This document shows positions 34,040 through 43,808 of a stretch of DNA of 64,000 bases, in pieces. Position 1 is the stretch's first letter. Each line of letters starts with the position of its first letter. Under the pieces are notes generated by a model that was given only the letters and a program-made list of their open reading frames with translations, had not been told where the DNA came from and made no database searches. The DNA lies in contig NZ_JPWA01000001.1 in NCBI RefSeq assembly GCF_003326475.1, forward strand, positions 359,457 to 423,456, read 5' to 3'. Origin of the DNA: Thalassospira xianhensis MCCC 1A02616 (lineage in GTDB: Bacteria; Pseudomonadota; Alphaproteobacteria; Rhodospirillales; Thalassospiraceae). The position numbers and the translations under genes were made by a program.

Positions 34040-34375
34040 GTGCAAGGCTTGCATTTCTACAGGGCGGTAGACCTGACGAACAAATGCGCTCATGAAATGG
34101 GCGTGGACGTGTCCGATATTGTCGCAAAAGACTTTTCGATTGTTATCCGCGGCACGGGTGTTGAGCTCTGGTGGATGGCGAAACTTCCGGGGCGAGAGGT
34201 AGCAGGCTGGCAAGTACGTCATAATTTCGTGTCGGTTGACCTCATTGAGGATAATCAACCAGCCCCTGTTTCCAAAGTTGTGGATGAATTCGTGTCCGCC
34301 AGTGTTGCGGAGGCGGTCAGGTGTGCAGTGCTTACTGTCTTGCAATTTAAGACCAAGGACCCTCGCGCGATCTAG
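34040..34375 (+). CDS. Unknown small protein
   Basis: Protein of 111 residues from a GTG at 34040 with an excellent AAGGAG site 8 bp upstream. No membrane segment. It contains WWMAKLPGREVAGWQ and a helical tail. I do not recognise the family. Followed 53 bp later by the gene at 34429 on the same strand. Confidence 0.65.
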   Translation: MQGLHFYRAVDLTNKCAHEMGVDVSDIVAKDFSIVIRGTGVELWWMAKLPGREVAGWQVRHNFVSVDLIEDNQPAPVSKVVDEFVSASVAEAVRCAVLTVLQFKTKDPRAI

Positions 34376-34428
34376 GTTTCTTGCATCCCGCCGCGGTATC
34401 CTCTCTGTACGCAGAAGGAGGAAGGGAT

Positions 34429-35847
34429 ATGGCAACCACGCAGAGTTTTTTCTTGAACCGTTTTATCGACCGGTTGCGAGGCCGTACGGCATTGAGTCCG
34501 GCTCAATCCCCATTTGCCAGTTTTGGTGCCCTTTCCTTCGCAAATGAGCGCAAGGCGGTTTCGGCCGACGCTGACCACACAGGTGTTGTTGGAAGAGTGG
34601 CTAAAGCTGCACTTTTCACAGTGGATGAAGCACGACGTCGCATGAAGGATTTTCTTCATGGAAGTTTCGAACCATCTGACAGCAAGGAGTTTACCGACTA
34701 TCTGAAGGGGAACTTGCTTGGGCTCGAAAAGCGCTTCTATGCAAACGGTCAATCACAGTTTCATGTCGTTGATAAAATCTCACGCCACTCCCTGAAATCA
34801 ACGGATATCGATCCTATCAAGCTGAGCAATGCAGCCATTCATCGTATGTCGACGAAAGCTCGGCAGATTGACAAGGCTGCCTCGGTTGAAGCGTCCGCAG
34901 CCATTGCAGTGCGAGAGCGGCTCTCCCCTCTTTTGCGAAGCTCAATTGAAAGCGGGAAGCCTCCGTTCTCCAGCTGGGATGATGTTGGCTTTATGATGCC
35001 TCAAATTGTTCCTGGTAGCGCTTATACCGAAACGAACGGGCGCGGTTATATTGGTACACAGGTCGCTCATTGTCTTAGCACGGCAGCGGAAACCAAGGAG
35101 CTTCTCATTCAAAAGCAACGAGAGTTGTCGGCAGAACTTGGCCGTCCTGTGAAATTCGTGTTTGACCGAACACTCCCGCCTGGTTCCCCTATCCTTCTTG
35201 CAGACAGCAAATTGGTTCGAGCGGAAATGGTTCATGTCTCGCTTGGTGCTGCCCAGATGTCACGCCAATTCGGCGTAAACCAAGCAGACCATATGAGGGC
35301 AAGGCTTGGCGAAATGCCAGCGATCTCACCTAACAGTACGTTGATGACTGTCGAAGCCTTCAAGGCGAAGTTTGCCAAAAAGCGCGAAGTTGCGGAAGCG
35401 AGCAATCCAGCAATTGAGGGGCCTTCTTACGGCGGAGTGGCGCTGGATAAAATTGTTGTCCAGTATTCTGGAGGGCAGCCAACGCTCCGCGGCCCCGGCC
35501 ATGCACTCTTAGAGGTTAACAACCATTCGGCCCACAGCCTACCGGCCGGTGAGTATCCCAAAGAGAACGCTTGGGGCATTCCTGAGGGGCGGATATCAGT
35601 AGACAAGGACGGCAATGTCCGGCACCTGAACAATGATGGGGTCGAACACAACTTTGATGGGCCATCATTTGAACCCGCCCCCGGAAACACAGCTCCGACA
35701 CGCTGGTCGCTCGACGGTGAACAATTCAGTAGCCAAAGGGACTTCCATCACGCTCGCCAACAGAGCTCGATGTCTGGGTATAGGTCATCCGAGGATGTAC
35801 CCGCAAACACAGCGGAACAGAGCTCCTCACTGGCTCACGCTATGTAA
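34429..35847 (+). CDS. Unknown protein, 472 residues
   Basis: The ATG at 34429 has AAGGAGGAAGG directly upstream, a near-perfect ribosome site, so high expression is likely. The protein is soluble in appearance, with basic N-terminal part ([12 protein letters not shown]), a helical middle and a Gly/His/Asn-rich disordered C-terminus (after residue 340). No enzyme motif is seen. It stands alone between two terminator-like regions upstream of recA. Possibly structural or DNA-associated; not assigned. Confidence 0.7.
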   Translation: MATTQSFFLNRFIDRLRGRTALSPAQSPFASFGALSFANERKAVSADADHTGVVGRVAKAALFTVDEARRRMKDFLHGSFEPSDSKEFTDYLKGNLLGLEKRFYANGQSQFHVVDKISRHSLKSTDIDPIKLSNAAIHRMSTKARQIDKAASVEASAAIAVRERLSPLLRSSIESGKPPFSSWDDVGFMMPQIVPGSAYTETNGRGYIGTQVAHCLSTAAETKELLIQKQRELSAELGRPVKFVFDRTLPPGSPILLADSKLVRAEMVHVSLGAAQMSRQFGVNQADHMRARLGEMPAISPNSTLMTVEAFKAKFAKKREVAEASNPAIEGPSYGGVALDKIVVQYSGGQPTLRGPGHALLEVNNHSAHSLPAGEYPKENAWGIPEGRISVDKDGNVRHLNNDGVEHNFDGPSFEPAPGNTAPTRWSLDGEQFSSQRDFHHARQQSSMSGYRSSEDVPANTAEQSSSLAHAM

Positions 35848-35863
35848 GCAAAACAGCCAAAAC

Positions 35864-35905
35864 AAAATCTCAGGGGTTTTCCTTACGTTTTCCCTTGAGA
35901 TTTTT
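35864..35905 (+). terminator. Terminator between the 472-residue gene and recA
   Basis: AAAATCTCAGGG pairs with CCC-T-TGAGATTTT and is followed by T; the loop contains TTTTCCTTACG. Confidence 0.7.
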
Positions 35906-35957
35906 CGTTTTACATGTCAACTTTCTCCCCGTTTTCAAAAATGAGGGTTTATGGGTA

Positions 35958-37013
35958 ATGTCGAAACCGGACAGCATTTCCAACGCTGATCGCGCAAAAA
36001 GTCTTGAGAACGCGATTAGCCAAATTGAACGGGCTCATGGCAAGGGCTCCATCATGAAACTGGGTGAAGGTGCTAAAGCCGACATCCAGTCTATTTCAAC
36101 GGGGTCACTTGGGTTGGACATTGGACTTGGCATTGGCGGCCTACCCTGCGGCCGCATTGTCGAAGTTTATGGCCCCGAGAGTTCAGGCAAGACGACTTTG
36201 GCTCTTCACGTCATCGCGGAAGCACAAAAGTCGGGCGGCACAGCGGCGTTTATCGATGCTGAGCACGCACTCGACCCGGCTTATGCTCGCAAGCTGGGCG
36301 TCTCCATTGATGACTTGCTTATTTCTCAGCCCGACAATGGGGAACAAGCTCTTGAAATCGCGGACACGCTGGTCCGGTCAGGCGCCATCAATGTCCTGGT
36401 CGTTGACTCTGTTGCTGCATTGGTGCCGCGCGCTGAAATTGAAGGTGATATGGGTGACGCCCATGTAGGCCTTCAGGCACGACTGATGAGCCAAGCTCTC
36501 CGGAAGCTGACCAGTTCAATCAGCCGTACCAACTGCATGGTTATCTTTATCAACCAACTGCGCATGAAAATCGGTGTAATGTTCGGTAACCCGGAAACCA
36601 CCACCGGTGGGAACGCTTTGAAGTTCTATGCTTCAGTGCGTCTGGATATTCGCCGCATCGGTCAAATCAAAGACCGTGACGAGGTTGTCGGGAACCAGAC
36701 CCGGATCAAAGTGGTTAAGAATAAAATGGCTCCACCATTCCGCCAAGTCGAGTTCGACATCGTGTACGGCGAAGGCATTTCCAAAATGGGTGAAATCCTC
36801 GATTTGGGTGTTCAGGCGGGTATCGTTGAAAAATCCGGTTCCTGGTTCTCCTATAACTCGACCCGTATCGGTCAAGGCCGGGAGAATGCCAAAACATTCC
36901 TGCGTGAAAATCCGGATATGGCAAAAGAGATCGAAAATCAGATCCGCGAAAGCGCGGGGCTACTCGAGAAGGTGATGTTGGACGGCGATATCGACGGAAC
37001 CGAGGCAGCATGA
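35958..37013 (+). CDS. recA: RecA recombinase
   Basis: Full-length RecA of 351 residues. Walker [10 protein letters not shown] near residue 72, Walker [10 protein letters not shown] near 145, loop L1/L2 regions ([30 protein letters not shown]) are intact. It forms the filament on single-stranded DNA for strand exchange and SOS signalling. The ATG at 35958 is chosen; earlier in-frame codons lack support. The C-terminal acidic tail is short. The stop overlaps the next ATG. A second RecA beside the host's lets the element recombine on its own. Confidence 0.97.
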   Translation: MSKPDSISNADRAKSLENAISQIERAHGKGSIMKLGEGAKADIQSISTGSLGLDIGLGIGGLPCGRIVEVYGPESSGKTTLALHVIAEAQKSGGTAAFIDAEHALDPAYARKLGVSIDDLLISQPDNGEQALEIADTLVRSGAINVLVVDSVAALVPRAEIEGDMGDAHVGLQARLMSQALRKLTSSISRTNCMVIFINQLRMKIGVMFGNPETTTGGNALKFYASVRLDIRRIGQIKDRDEVVGNQTRIKVVKNKMAPPFRQVEFDIVYGEGISKMGEILDLGVQAGIVEKSGSWFSYNSTRIGQGRENAKTFLRENPDMAKEIENQIRESAGLLEKVMLDGDIDGTEAA

Positions 37014-37276
37014 GCACCGGTTCATCGACAGGGCCTTCTTTCGATGCTCCTGGCCTGCGGTTTGACGCAGGCCAGGAAGTGGAGTTCACATACAGGAACT
37101 GGCGCGGTAAAACTGCTCGTCGCCGGGTGCTTGTTAAGGCTCTATGGTTTGGCACCTCCGAGTGGCACAAGGGTGACCAGTGGTTTCTGCGTGGGGAAGA
37201 TTTGGAACGCCCCGGCACTGTTCGGGACTTCGCTTTGTCGGATATTGCGCCAAATAGCCTGGACTTGAATTCATGA
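37010..37276 (+). CDS. Small protein with WYL-like fold signature
   Basis: Protein of 88 residues with [20 protein letters not shown], then LWFGTSEWH and [10 protein letters not shown], resembling the core of WYL-like domains that bind nucleic acids or ligands in regulators. It overlaps recA (ATGA) and the next gene, so it is cotranslated with RecA and may modulate it. The domain call is by pattern and tentative. Confidence 0.65.
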   Translation: MSTGSSTGPSFDAPGLRFDAGQEVEFTYRNWRGKTARRRVLVKALWFGTSEWHKGDQWFLRGEDLERPGTVRDFALSDIAPNSLDLNS

Positions 37277-37893
37277 TACTTGATCGGCTAACAACCATCC
37301 TTGTGGTGATGGCGGTCATTGTAATGACACTGCTCATTATTGGGATTTCACACAGCCAGGGAACGCCTCGGGTCGTCGGCGACCTGCCACCACCGCAGCG
37401 CAGTGATATTGTTTTCGGCGCGCCAGATGCGATGCATAAGGTCGATATTTTCGTCTCGATGACCTGTCCGCATTGTCAGCGGCTTGCACGAGAAACTCTT
37501 GGTAAACTCGTTACTCGGGCAAAGACGTCTAACGAGCTGCGTGTAACCATTCGCCAGCACCCATTGAATGCTGTTTCCTTGGAGGCGGCCACATTTTTGG
37601 GGTGCATGCCAGACGAGGTCCGGCATGAGGCATTTACTGGCTTGATGCAGCGACCGCATTTGATATCCGCTGTTACCAATTGGCCAAAGCTCGCACCGGC
37701 AGAGCATCAGGCTGCCATCGCTGTATGCATGGAAAAGGATGCCATGCGAGACAGTGTTGTATCCAATACCCTGACTTATCGGAAACAATATGGTATTCAG
37801 GTCACCCCGACGATTGTCGTCGACGGGTTTACAGCCCCGGGTTTCGCATCACCGCACGAACTTTCTGAAATCTTGGGAATGCCTAACGAATAG
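37273..37893 (+). CDS. Membrane-anchored DsbA-like thiol oxidoreductase
   Basis: Protein of 206 residues: one N-terminal membrane segment (TILVVMAVIVMTLLIIGI) and a periplasmic thioredoxin-fold domain with catalytic CPHC (MTCPHCQR) and cis-Pro loop VTPTIVVDG. It handles disulfides of exported proteins. The ATG overlaps the stop of the WYL-like gene by 4 bp, tying it oddly to the recA operon. Second of three such proteins in the window. Confidence 0.82.
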   Translation: MILDRLTTILVVMAVIVMTLLIIGISHSQGTPRVVGDLPPPQRSDIVFGAPDAMHKVDIFVSMTCPHCQRLARETLGKLVTRAKTSNELRVTIRQHPLNAVSLEAATFLGCMPDEVRHEAFTGLMQRPHLISAVTNWPKLAPAEHQAAIAVCMEKDAMRDSVVSNTLTYRKQYGIQVTPTIVVDGFTAPGFASPHELSEILGMPNE

Positions 37894-37933
37894 GTGACGA
37901 ATTGGGGCTCCCTATCACTATCTATAGGTATCT

Positions 37934-38185
37934 ATGGCAATCTATGTGGACCACATGAGGGTCAGCAAGTCTGGCCGACACTTCAATCATTTGCTTGGCA
38001 CCTCATTGTCAGAACTTCACGAGTTTGCCGCCCGTTTGGGGTTCAAGCGATCGTGGTTTCATGCAAGAGCGAAGTACCCGCACTATGACATCACAGATGC
38101 ACAGAGGGAGCGGGCAATCTCTCAGGGTGCCATACCGGTTTCGTCGCGAGACCTCATAGCCATCGCCCGGAAGGCTTCGGAATGA
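37934..38185 (+). CDS. DUF4031 protein
   Basis: Protein of 83 residues matching DUF4031 by its pattern: MAIYVDHMRV at the start, then SELHEFAARLGFKRSWF and YDITDAQRERAISQGA. Function is unknown; the family is common in phages and actinobacterial and proteobacterial mobile elements. It lies 40 bp after the DsbA-like gene. Confidence 0.8.
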   Translation: MAIYVDHMRVSKSGRHFNHLLGTSLSELHEFAARLGFKRSWFHARAKYPHYDITDAQRERAISQGAIPVSSRDLIAIARKASE

Positions 38186-38204
38186 AGTTGTGACCTGTCT
38201 GACA

Positions 38205-38540
38205 GCATGGCGTTGTATTGTAAGAGAGAAGAATGCCTGGCTTCTGTTGCCACCAGCGTTACCGCTTGCCAGGCTTGGCCGTCACCCGTGATTAGGCGGC
38301 GATTGCGGCAGGAGCCGCATAGTTGTCGTTTGCGTTTAAACAACGTGACCCGATAACGGTGGTATCATGCCGGATGTAGAATGAACTTTTACTGCGCCAG
38401 TCGATCCTATTTCGCCCCCATCATAAAATCACCATGTCATATGCTGGTCTTATGGTGGAGGCGCTGGGTACCGCCCCCAGGTCCTGAACGTTTATTCTGT
38501 TATCCCTTGTAACATCTTAGCCAACGTATTCCTTTGGCCC
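38205..38540 (-). ncRNA. ssrA: Two-piece (circularly permuted) tmRNA, tag ANDNYAAPAAIAA
   Basis: Minus strand. The acceptor piece ends in GGACCTGGGGGCGGTACC then CAGCGCCTCCACCA, with CCA at 38453. A 33-bp intervening segment follows, then the coding piece starts GGGGGCGAAATAGGATCGAC at 38419. GGGGGCG pairs with CGCCTCC, including the G3-U70 alanine pair. The tag frame (38333-38292) reads ANDNYAAPAAIAA and stop. This rescues stalled ribosomes by trans-translation. Outer ends are approximate. The permuted layout is the alphaproteobacterial kind. Confidence 0.9.
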
Positions 38541-38544
38541 CTTC

Positions 38545-38573
38545 AATCTGCCGCAACAGAAAGCACAGGTCAA
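38545..38573 (-). promoter_or_regulatory. Promoter of the tmRNA gene
   Basis: On the minus strand TTGACC (38573-38568) and CAGATT (38550-38545), 17 bp apart, placed just before the acceptor piece. Confidence 0.55.
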
Positions 38574-38645
38574 GCGCAAAGTTGACAAGAATATATGTAA
38601 AGGTGATGATTGAATTCCTTCTCAAATCCTCTCCCGGGAAAACCC

Positions 38646-39104
38646 ATGCTTGCTCTCTTAAAAAATATTGCCTGTGCCGCTACTGTTTTTCTTGCAGTGG
38701 CGATCCCTCCGGCTCAAGGGTTTGCAACCCCGACCACTGAGGTCACCTTTTGGCCAGACACCAACCAGTATGGGCTGGCCCTGCTGGAGCAAAACAGTAA
38801 GTACTTGCTCGAACGGTATGAACAACAGGGGATTCCTGTAACCATTAAAGTTGCGCAGATAGACCTCGATGATAACGGTCAGCCGGAATTCGCCGTGCGT
38901 ACCGAGAGTTCTCTCTGCGACCGATATGGCTGCGACACCAAGGTTTTCATGCTGATCGGGACGACGTGGAAGCCAATTCTTCAAACACGGACTTCTCGTT
39001 TGCTTATGGGGGGCAAGGATAGGACGTCCGGCATGGCTCTGTTGCAAACCGACGGAAACAGTTGGTGGGCATGGGATGGACAGAGATACGACATCGTCTA
39101 TTAG
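38646..39104 (+). CDS. Secreted protein, unknown function
   Basis: Protein of 152 residues with a signal peptide (MLALLKNIACAATVFLAVA, cut near GFA). The mature part includes IDLDDNGQPEFAVRTE, a loop like EF-hand or integrin-type calcium sites, and a Cys pair (SLCDRYGCD). The ATG at 38646 follows CCCGGGAAAACCC. No family is assigned. Confidence 0.65.
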   Translation: MLALLKNIACAATVFLAVAIPPAQGFATPTTEVTFWPDTNQYGLALLEQNSKYLLERYEQQGIPVTIKVAQIDLDDNGQPEFAVRTESSLCDRYGCDTKVFMLIGTTWKPILQTRTSRLLMGGKDRTSGMALLQTDGNSWWAWDGQRYDIVY

Positions 39105-39263
39105 TTGGCACTTGCCCATTGCCGTGCCAATTGAAATGCTTGTGTCTTCGAACCACTAGCTGACGGCTCCCAACACAAAAAGTGCCTTCTTTGCAAAGAA
39201 CCGTTGGTCTCTTGCAAGTGACCGTTCAATCTTATAGCTGAAAGCACGTGTGGGGGAGTTGAT

Positions 39264-40124
39264 ATGAAAATCGTAGCATACGTCTATGGCTTTTTCTGTG
39301 GTCACCTGGAAACAAATGAAGAGCATTCCGACTATGCCCGGCTTCAATGCAGAACTGCGGGCGGACGCCAGATCGTAGCTATCTTGCATGGTCAGGAAGC
39401 AAAAGAGATCGACGCGGAGTTTGCCAATCTCATCCCACAGGGTGTTGAATTTCCAGAGGCCAAGTTCGTCGTTGAACTTGAAGGTGTGCTGAAAATCAGG
39501 AACGGTGTTCCCACAGAGGACGGACTTCCCTTCCAAACCTTTGAGGCGACCAGCTATCATTTTCTTACCGGTCCGGCGTTGGACTTGCATCGCGCACGTG
39601 ACATGGCGGCGACAGCAACCCGTGATGCAGAAAAGCTCGCAGCGGAAGCCCGGTTCGAGGAAGCTTTCCATGTGTTGCGGCAGTTTTCTGGGCCTTTTTC
39701 CCGTGTCTTTGTTGAGGACAGCCTGTATGAGGCTGGGCCGACCGTTGAAATTGAGGCAACAAAAGAGAATGCTTCTGAAGTTACCTCTGAACAAGTCGAA
39801 ACGCCCTCAAAGGCACTTGACGATGGCTTGGGACTCAACGACGACCCGGAAGAACTCGCGGCCGAAGCGTTTGGCATGAATTCATCGGGGGCGCTAGATG
39901 GCCCCTCGGTGGAAGAAATTGTTTCGGCAGACCCCGACCCTGCCACCGAGGTTCAACCAGTTATCGAAGAAACCGACATCGTAATGGAAGCCCTTCATGA
40001 GGAGCCGTCACAACAATCCGCTCCCGTCTCTACCGAGCACAGCGCTCCGAGCACGACGCCTCAACAGGGGTTGCCTCGTGCGTTTCGCCCACCGACACTG
40101 GGCTTTGGAATGGCTCGCAGATAA
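39264..40124 (+). CDS. Unknown protein with acidic, disordered C-terminal half
   Basis: Protein of 286 residues. The N-terminal 150 residues look folded (IVAYVYGFFCGHLE, QIVAILHGQEAKEI). The rest is rich in Glu, Ser, Pro and Thr and probably disordered, ending in a Pro-rich RAFRPPTLGFGM. The ATG follows GGGGGAGTTGAT. No function recognised. A terminator follows. Confidence 0.65.
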   Translation: MKIVAYVYGFFCGHLETNEEHSDYARLQCRTAGGRQIVAILHGQEAKEIDAEFANLIPQGVEFPEAKFVVELEGVLKIRNGVPTEDGLPFQTFEATSYHFLTGPALDLHRARDMAATATRDAEKLAAEARFEEAFHVLRQFSGPFSRVFVEDSLYEAGPTVEIEATKENASEVTSEQVETPSKALDDGLGLNDDPEELAAEAFGMNSSGALDGPSVEEIVSADPDPATEVQPVIEETDIVMEALHEEPSQQSAPVSTEHSAPSTTPQQGLPRAFRPPTLGFGMARR

Positions 40125-40146
40125 ACGACCGAAAATCGACTGACTT

Positions 40147-40186
40147 AAAAACGGATTTCCTTTATGATGTAAGGAAATCCGTTTTT
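40147..40186. terminator. Terminator hairpin built from the AAGGAAA motif
   Basis: AAAAACGGATTTCCTT (40147-40162) pairs perfectly with AAGGAAATCCGTTTTT (40171-40186), loop TATGATGT. Bidirectional by its A and T ends. It also contains a TTTCCTT/AAGGAAA inverted repeat. Confidence 0.85.
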
Positions 40187-40206
40187 GTTTTCCTTACAAA
40201 TGGTCG

Positions 40207-40395
40207 ATGGACATGTCAGCCAAAAGCCTTGACACTCCGGATGCTGTGCTGAAATCTCCTTCTGTTCAGCCTTCTGGTACGCCCGAAGATGTATCCGGCG
40301 AGAATAATGATGATGAAATTGAAGCAGACGGGTTCATCACCGTCGACCTTCCTGGTATCAGTCTTCCTTTGCCGAAAGTGAGCAATCATGTCTGA
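40207..40395 (+). CDS. Small acidic protein
   Basis: Protein of 62 residues, acidic (SGENNDDEIEADGFITVDLP), overlapping the next gene by 8 bp. No clear ribosome site before the ATG at 40207 or the one at 40213. It may be a leader or partner of the membrane protein that follows. Confidence 0.45.
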   Translation: MDMSAKSLDTPDAVLKSPSVQPSGTPEDVSGENNDDEIEADGFITVDLPGISLPLPKVSNHV

Positions 40396-41071
40396 CACGC
40401 AGATCGACAATCTCACCCAGCTTGTTCCTCCGCCTGGCGACACCGGCAGGTTCATTCAGGAAGTAGACGGCCCGGCCAAAGTCTCCACTGGGAGGCAAAA
40501 GCTGCGAGTGTTCGTTTGGGCGGTGTTGGCCATATGGATTTTATGCGTTGTTCCCTTACTCGATGGGTTATCTCCACCAGCCCCCGCAGCCGTCACCGGT
40601 GATGCTTACGCCCAGGAAGAAATCTCCCAGCTGGGGAAGCTGCATGCAAACCTTCAGACAACGCATTCGATTATGCAGGAACTGTTGTCTATGTATCATG
40701 AAGGTCCCTCGACTGAACAATCGGAAGCTATCAAGCAAAACATCCAGAAACTGGCGTTTATGGCAGATCAGTCTGGAGGTATCGCTCTCGCCTATCATAA
40801 ATCCGGCCGGGCCTCCAAGCAACCCGTTCGGGCTCTTGACGAGATCCCTGAAGCGATTTTTCTTATAAACAATAACGTGATAAAGTTCGTTCTGATAGCA
40901 TTTAAAGCTCATCTTCGGCCCGAAGGCGAACCACATTCTGCAACAAGGCAGGAATACCTTGAAAGAGCCTACATCCAAATGGAGGAGGCTTTTTCAGAAG
41001 CGTCAGAGATGATGCAAAGAGTCCAAAAGGTCATCGCCAACCGAATTGGAGACAGAGGCGTTGGCAACTAG
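40388..41071 (+). CDS. Single-span membrane protein with helical domain, unknown
   Basis: Protein of 227 residues: a 37-residue cytoplasmic start, one membrane segment (VFVWAVLAIWILCVVPLL), a Pro/Ala linker and a helical soluble domain (residues 75-220) with QLGKLHANLQTTHSIMQELL and EEAFSEASEMMQRVQKV, coiled-coil-like. Likely periplasmic. No family recognised. Its stop overlaps the stop of recD2 (convergent). Confidence 0.65.
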   Translation: MSDTQIDNLTQLVPPPGDTGRFIQEVDGPAKVSTGRQKLRVFVWAVLAIWILCVVPLLDGLSPPAPAAVTGDAYAQEEISQLGKLHANLQTTHSIMQELLSMYHEGPSTEQSEAIKQNIQKLAFMADQSGGIALAYHKSGRASKQPVRALDEIPEAIFLINNNVIKFVLIAFKAHLRPEGEPHSATRQEYLERAYIQMEEAFSEASEMMQRVQKVIANRIGDRGVGN

Positions 41072-43707
41072 AGAGACATTCCTGGGAATTCCATTTCGGG
41101 CTCTGGCTCATCCTGGAGGCTGTGTTCATTGATGTTCTGGAGGTTAAACAGAAGATCAAGACGGCGCTTCAGGCCGGTATGACGTCTTGAGACATCTAGA
41201 ACGTGCACCGCGCCTTCAATCGCTGAAGGACTGCCAAGCAAGATACATTCCTGACGAGCACGGGTAATACCGGTGTAAAGCAAGTTTCGGTTCAGACTCC
41301 GACGATGCTCCTGCGGCGCAACAAAGATGACCGCGGGGAATTCGCAGCCCTGACTTTTGTGTACGGTACAGGCATATGCGAGGTCGAGATTAGCAACATC
41401 TCCGCCGCGGTAGGTAACTGTGTGTCCGGAAAAATCGACATACAGTATCCGTTTCGAGTTGTCTTTCCCGCCGACAGGGCCCGTATCCTCTACCGCAATG
41501 ATCGAGCCAACCTCTCCGTTAAACACGCCATTGGTATAATCATTGCGGATTTGCATGACACGGTCACCCACAGTATAGGGTTGACCTTCAATGACCACGG
41601 TATTGTCGTCCTCGTAAGCCGGGTTCAAGGCTTTCTTCAGAACCTGATTGAGTGTCTCAACACCAAGACTGCCACGTCGCTGAGCCGCCAGTACCTGAAC
41701 GTCCTGCATGGGGTCGTATCCCATTTCAGGAAGTTCTGTTCGGATAATTTTAACAAGATCGGCCAGGGTGTCGTAAGCGTGGGAGTTGCGAATGCGCATA
41801 CCGGTCATGGGATGATTGGGTTCCATGACTGATTGACCGCTATTGATGCGCTTTGCCGCAATTGCGATGCCGCTACCTGCCGCTTGTCTGTGCACTTTTG
41901 TCAGCCGTGCGGTTGGGATATGTCCGGCATCGATAAGGTCACGCAAAACTTGCCCCGGGCCAACCGAAGGAAGCTGCTCGACATCACCTGTCATGATGAC
42001 CGAAGTATTTCCCGCCTCGATGGCCTCAAATTTGCTGGCGCACAGAAAGATGTCCACCATTGAGTATTCATCCGCGACAGACACATCTGCATTAAGCGGG
42101 TTATCTTCGTTGTGTCTGAACTGCCCCGACTTCCCGTCGTACATGAGAAGCCTGTGAATGGTTGAGGCATCTCGCCCGGTTGTTTCAGACAGACGCTTAG
42201 CGGCCCTTCCTGTTGGGGCAGCAAGCAGAATTTCCTTCTGCCCGGCCAGTTCCAGAGCTTTGCAAATTACGTCCTGGGTTGTGGACTTACCGGTTCCAGG
42301 GCCACCGGTAATGATGACAACTGGATAGCGAAGCGCCAACATTGCGGCCTCCAACTGCCCCCCATCCCTATCAAGACGCTTGCCAAGCATCTTCTCTGCC
42401 AACTCGACTTTCTCAAGGGCTTGCTGTTCAGACAATGAAGGTCGATAGTTCTTAAGCATCGCATAGAGCTTCGATGCGACTTCTTCTTCGCTTTCCCACG
42501 CCCGTCGGGGATAAATCAGGCCAGCCACTTCATCGTCAACGACGCGCAGATCATCGAGGAATACCGGTAGATGAGCCTCGACATGCTCGCGGTGCAGGTG
42601 CAGCAGGTCTGTAGCTTTGGAAACGAGATCCGCTTTAGGCAGGCCGCAATGACCCGAGCCATGAACAGCCTCGGACAATGCATAGAGGTAACCCTCCCGA
42701 ATGCGATGATGGCTCGTCATGGCGATATCATTTCGCTCGGCGATGCGGTCCGCCGTCGGAAACCCGATACCTTCGATAACCGAAACCATTTCCCATGGAT
42801 TGGTCTGGATCATTTCCATGGCTGCGGCACCGAAATGCTCCATAACCTTTGCTGTTTGTTTGGGCTTAAGGCCTGCATCCATCAACAAGGTCATGAGCTC
42901 AGGCTGCTCTTCGTTAAACCGCCAGGCCGTGACAATCGCCTCAGCTTTGGCAATGGGGATGCCACATTCAGCAAGCTTGGCGGCGTCCTTCATAACGTTC
43001 CGAAGATTTTCACCAAAAAACGACGCCATGCGCTGGGCCGCAGCCTCACCGACACCTGGTACCGCTCCCGTTTTAATCCAGGCAACGATGCCTTTGGCAC
43101 CAGAAGGGATTAAATGCCTGATCAGGTCAGCCGTGAACTGCTTGGCACCTTTGAACTCGCCCCATTTCCCCTTGGCAGAGAAGTCGTCGCCCGGGCCAAA
43201 ATTGATAATGGTATTGGCTTTAACCGTGGTTTCAGTGCGCACGCCCTCTTCATTCTTGTATGTGACAGCCATGATGATGAAGGTGCCTTCCGCAGACCGG
43301 AAAATAACCTTCTTCACTTTGCCTTTGAGCTCAGCATCTTCTTCGGTAGGGGCGACTTGCTCTGGCTCGGCATTTCTCGCCTGTTCAATATGTTCCGGTC
43401 GCAAAAGGCTTCTTCCGAAACTGCTAATCGGTGCATTGACTGGCTTGGGAGTACTTTTTGTCGAATCACCACGTGCGCCACTGGCAGCCGCCGCCGCCAC
43501 GGTCTGTGCGAAGCCGGAAAACAGGTCGGTCTGAACCGGTTGGGATGTTGCAGCCGCCTTGGCCGGGGCCCCTTCATCCGGGTCACCCATTTCATGCCCG
43601 ACAACATCGGTGTCTGCGGGATTCGTAAAGAGATCAGGATGTGCAGCAGACGCTTCAGCATCCTGCTCATGCATCGCCTTGCTTTCTACGCTCGCAAACA
43701 GTCCCAT
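41068..43707 (-). CDS. recD2: RecD2-like 5'-3' DNA helicase
   Basis: SF1B helicase of 879 residues. An unusual 120-residue Ala/Pro-rich N-terminus precedes an OB-type domain (ELKGKVKKVIF), helix-hairpin-helix repeats, Walker A GGPGTGKSTT near residue 470, Walker B ADEYSMVD, GDVEQLPSVGPG (motif III), and TVHKSQGCEFPAV plus TGITRARQ (motifs V, VI). RecD2 acts in repair and replication restart without RecBC. The ATG at 43707 has GGAAAGGGTG upstream. It lies downstream of mutL on the same strand, 100 bp away. Confidence 0.93.
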   Translation of the reverse strand: MGLFASVESKAMHEQDAEASAAHPDLFTNPADTDVVGHEMGDPDEGAPAKAAATSQPVQTDLFSGFAQTVAAAAASGARGDSTKSTPKPVNAPISSFGRSLLRPEHIEQARNAEPEQVAPTEEDAELKGKVKKVIFRSAEGTFIIMAVTYKNEEGVRTETTVKANTIINFGPGDDFSAKGKWGEFKGAKQFTADLIRHLIPSGAKGIVAWIKTGAVPGVGEAAAQRMASFFGENLRNVMKDAAKLAECGIPIAKAEAIVTAWRFNEEQPELMTLLMDAGLKPKQTAKVMEHFGAAAMEMIQTNPWEMVSVIEGIGFPTADRIAERNDIAMTSHHRIREGYLYALSEAVHGSGHCGLPKADLVSKATDLLHLHREHVEAHLPVFLDDLRVVDDEVAGLIYPRRAWESEEEVASKLYAMLKNYRPSLSEQQALEKVELAEKMLGKRLDRDGGQLEAAMLALRYPVVIITGGPGTGKSTTQDVICKALELAGQKEILLAAPTGRAAKRLSETTGRDASTIHRLLMYDGKSGQFRHNEDNPLNADVSVADEYSMVDIFLCASKFEAIEAGNTSVIMTGDVEQLPSVGPGQVLRDLIDAGHIPTARLTKVHRQAAGSGIAIAAKRINSGQSVMEPNHPMTGMRIRNSHAYDTLADLVKIIRTELPEMGYDPMQDVQVLAAQRRGSLGVETLNQVLKKALNPAYEDDNTVVIEGQPYTVGDRVMQIRNDYTNGVFNGEVGSIIAVEDTGPVGGKDNSKRILYVDFSGHTVTYRGGDVANLDLAYACTVHKSQGCEFPAVIFVAPQEHRRSLNRNLLYTGITRARQECILLGSPSAIEGAVHVLDVSRRHTGLKRRLDLLFNLQNINEHSLQDEPEPEMEFPGMSL

Positions 43708-43808
43708 AGCAATCACCCTTTCCGGCAGAATTCAGCCGTCATCCTTTGACGTTTTCCTTTAGGAATGGATTATTTGCAGAATAAGTCGAGAGTGACCAGA
43801 ACTTTTTC

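Noticed and set aside
42719..43534. Plus-strand ORF of 271 codons
   Set aside because: Antisense to the RecD2-like gene, which has all helicase motifs.
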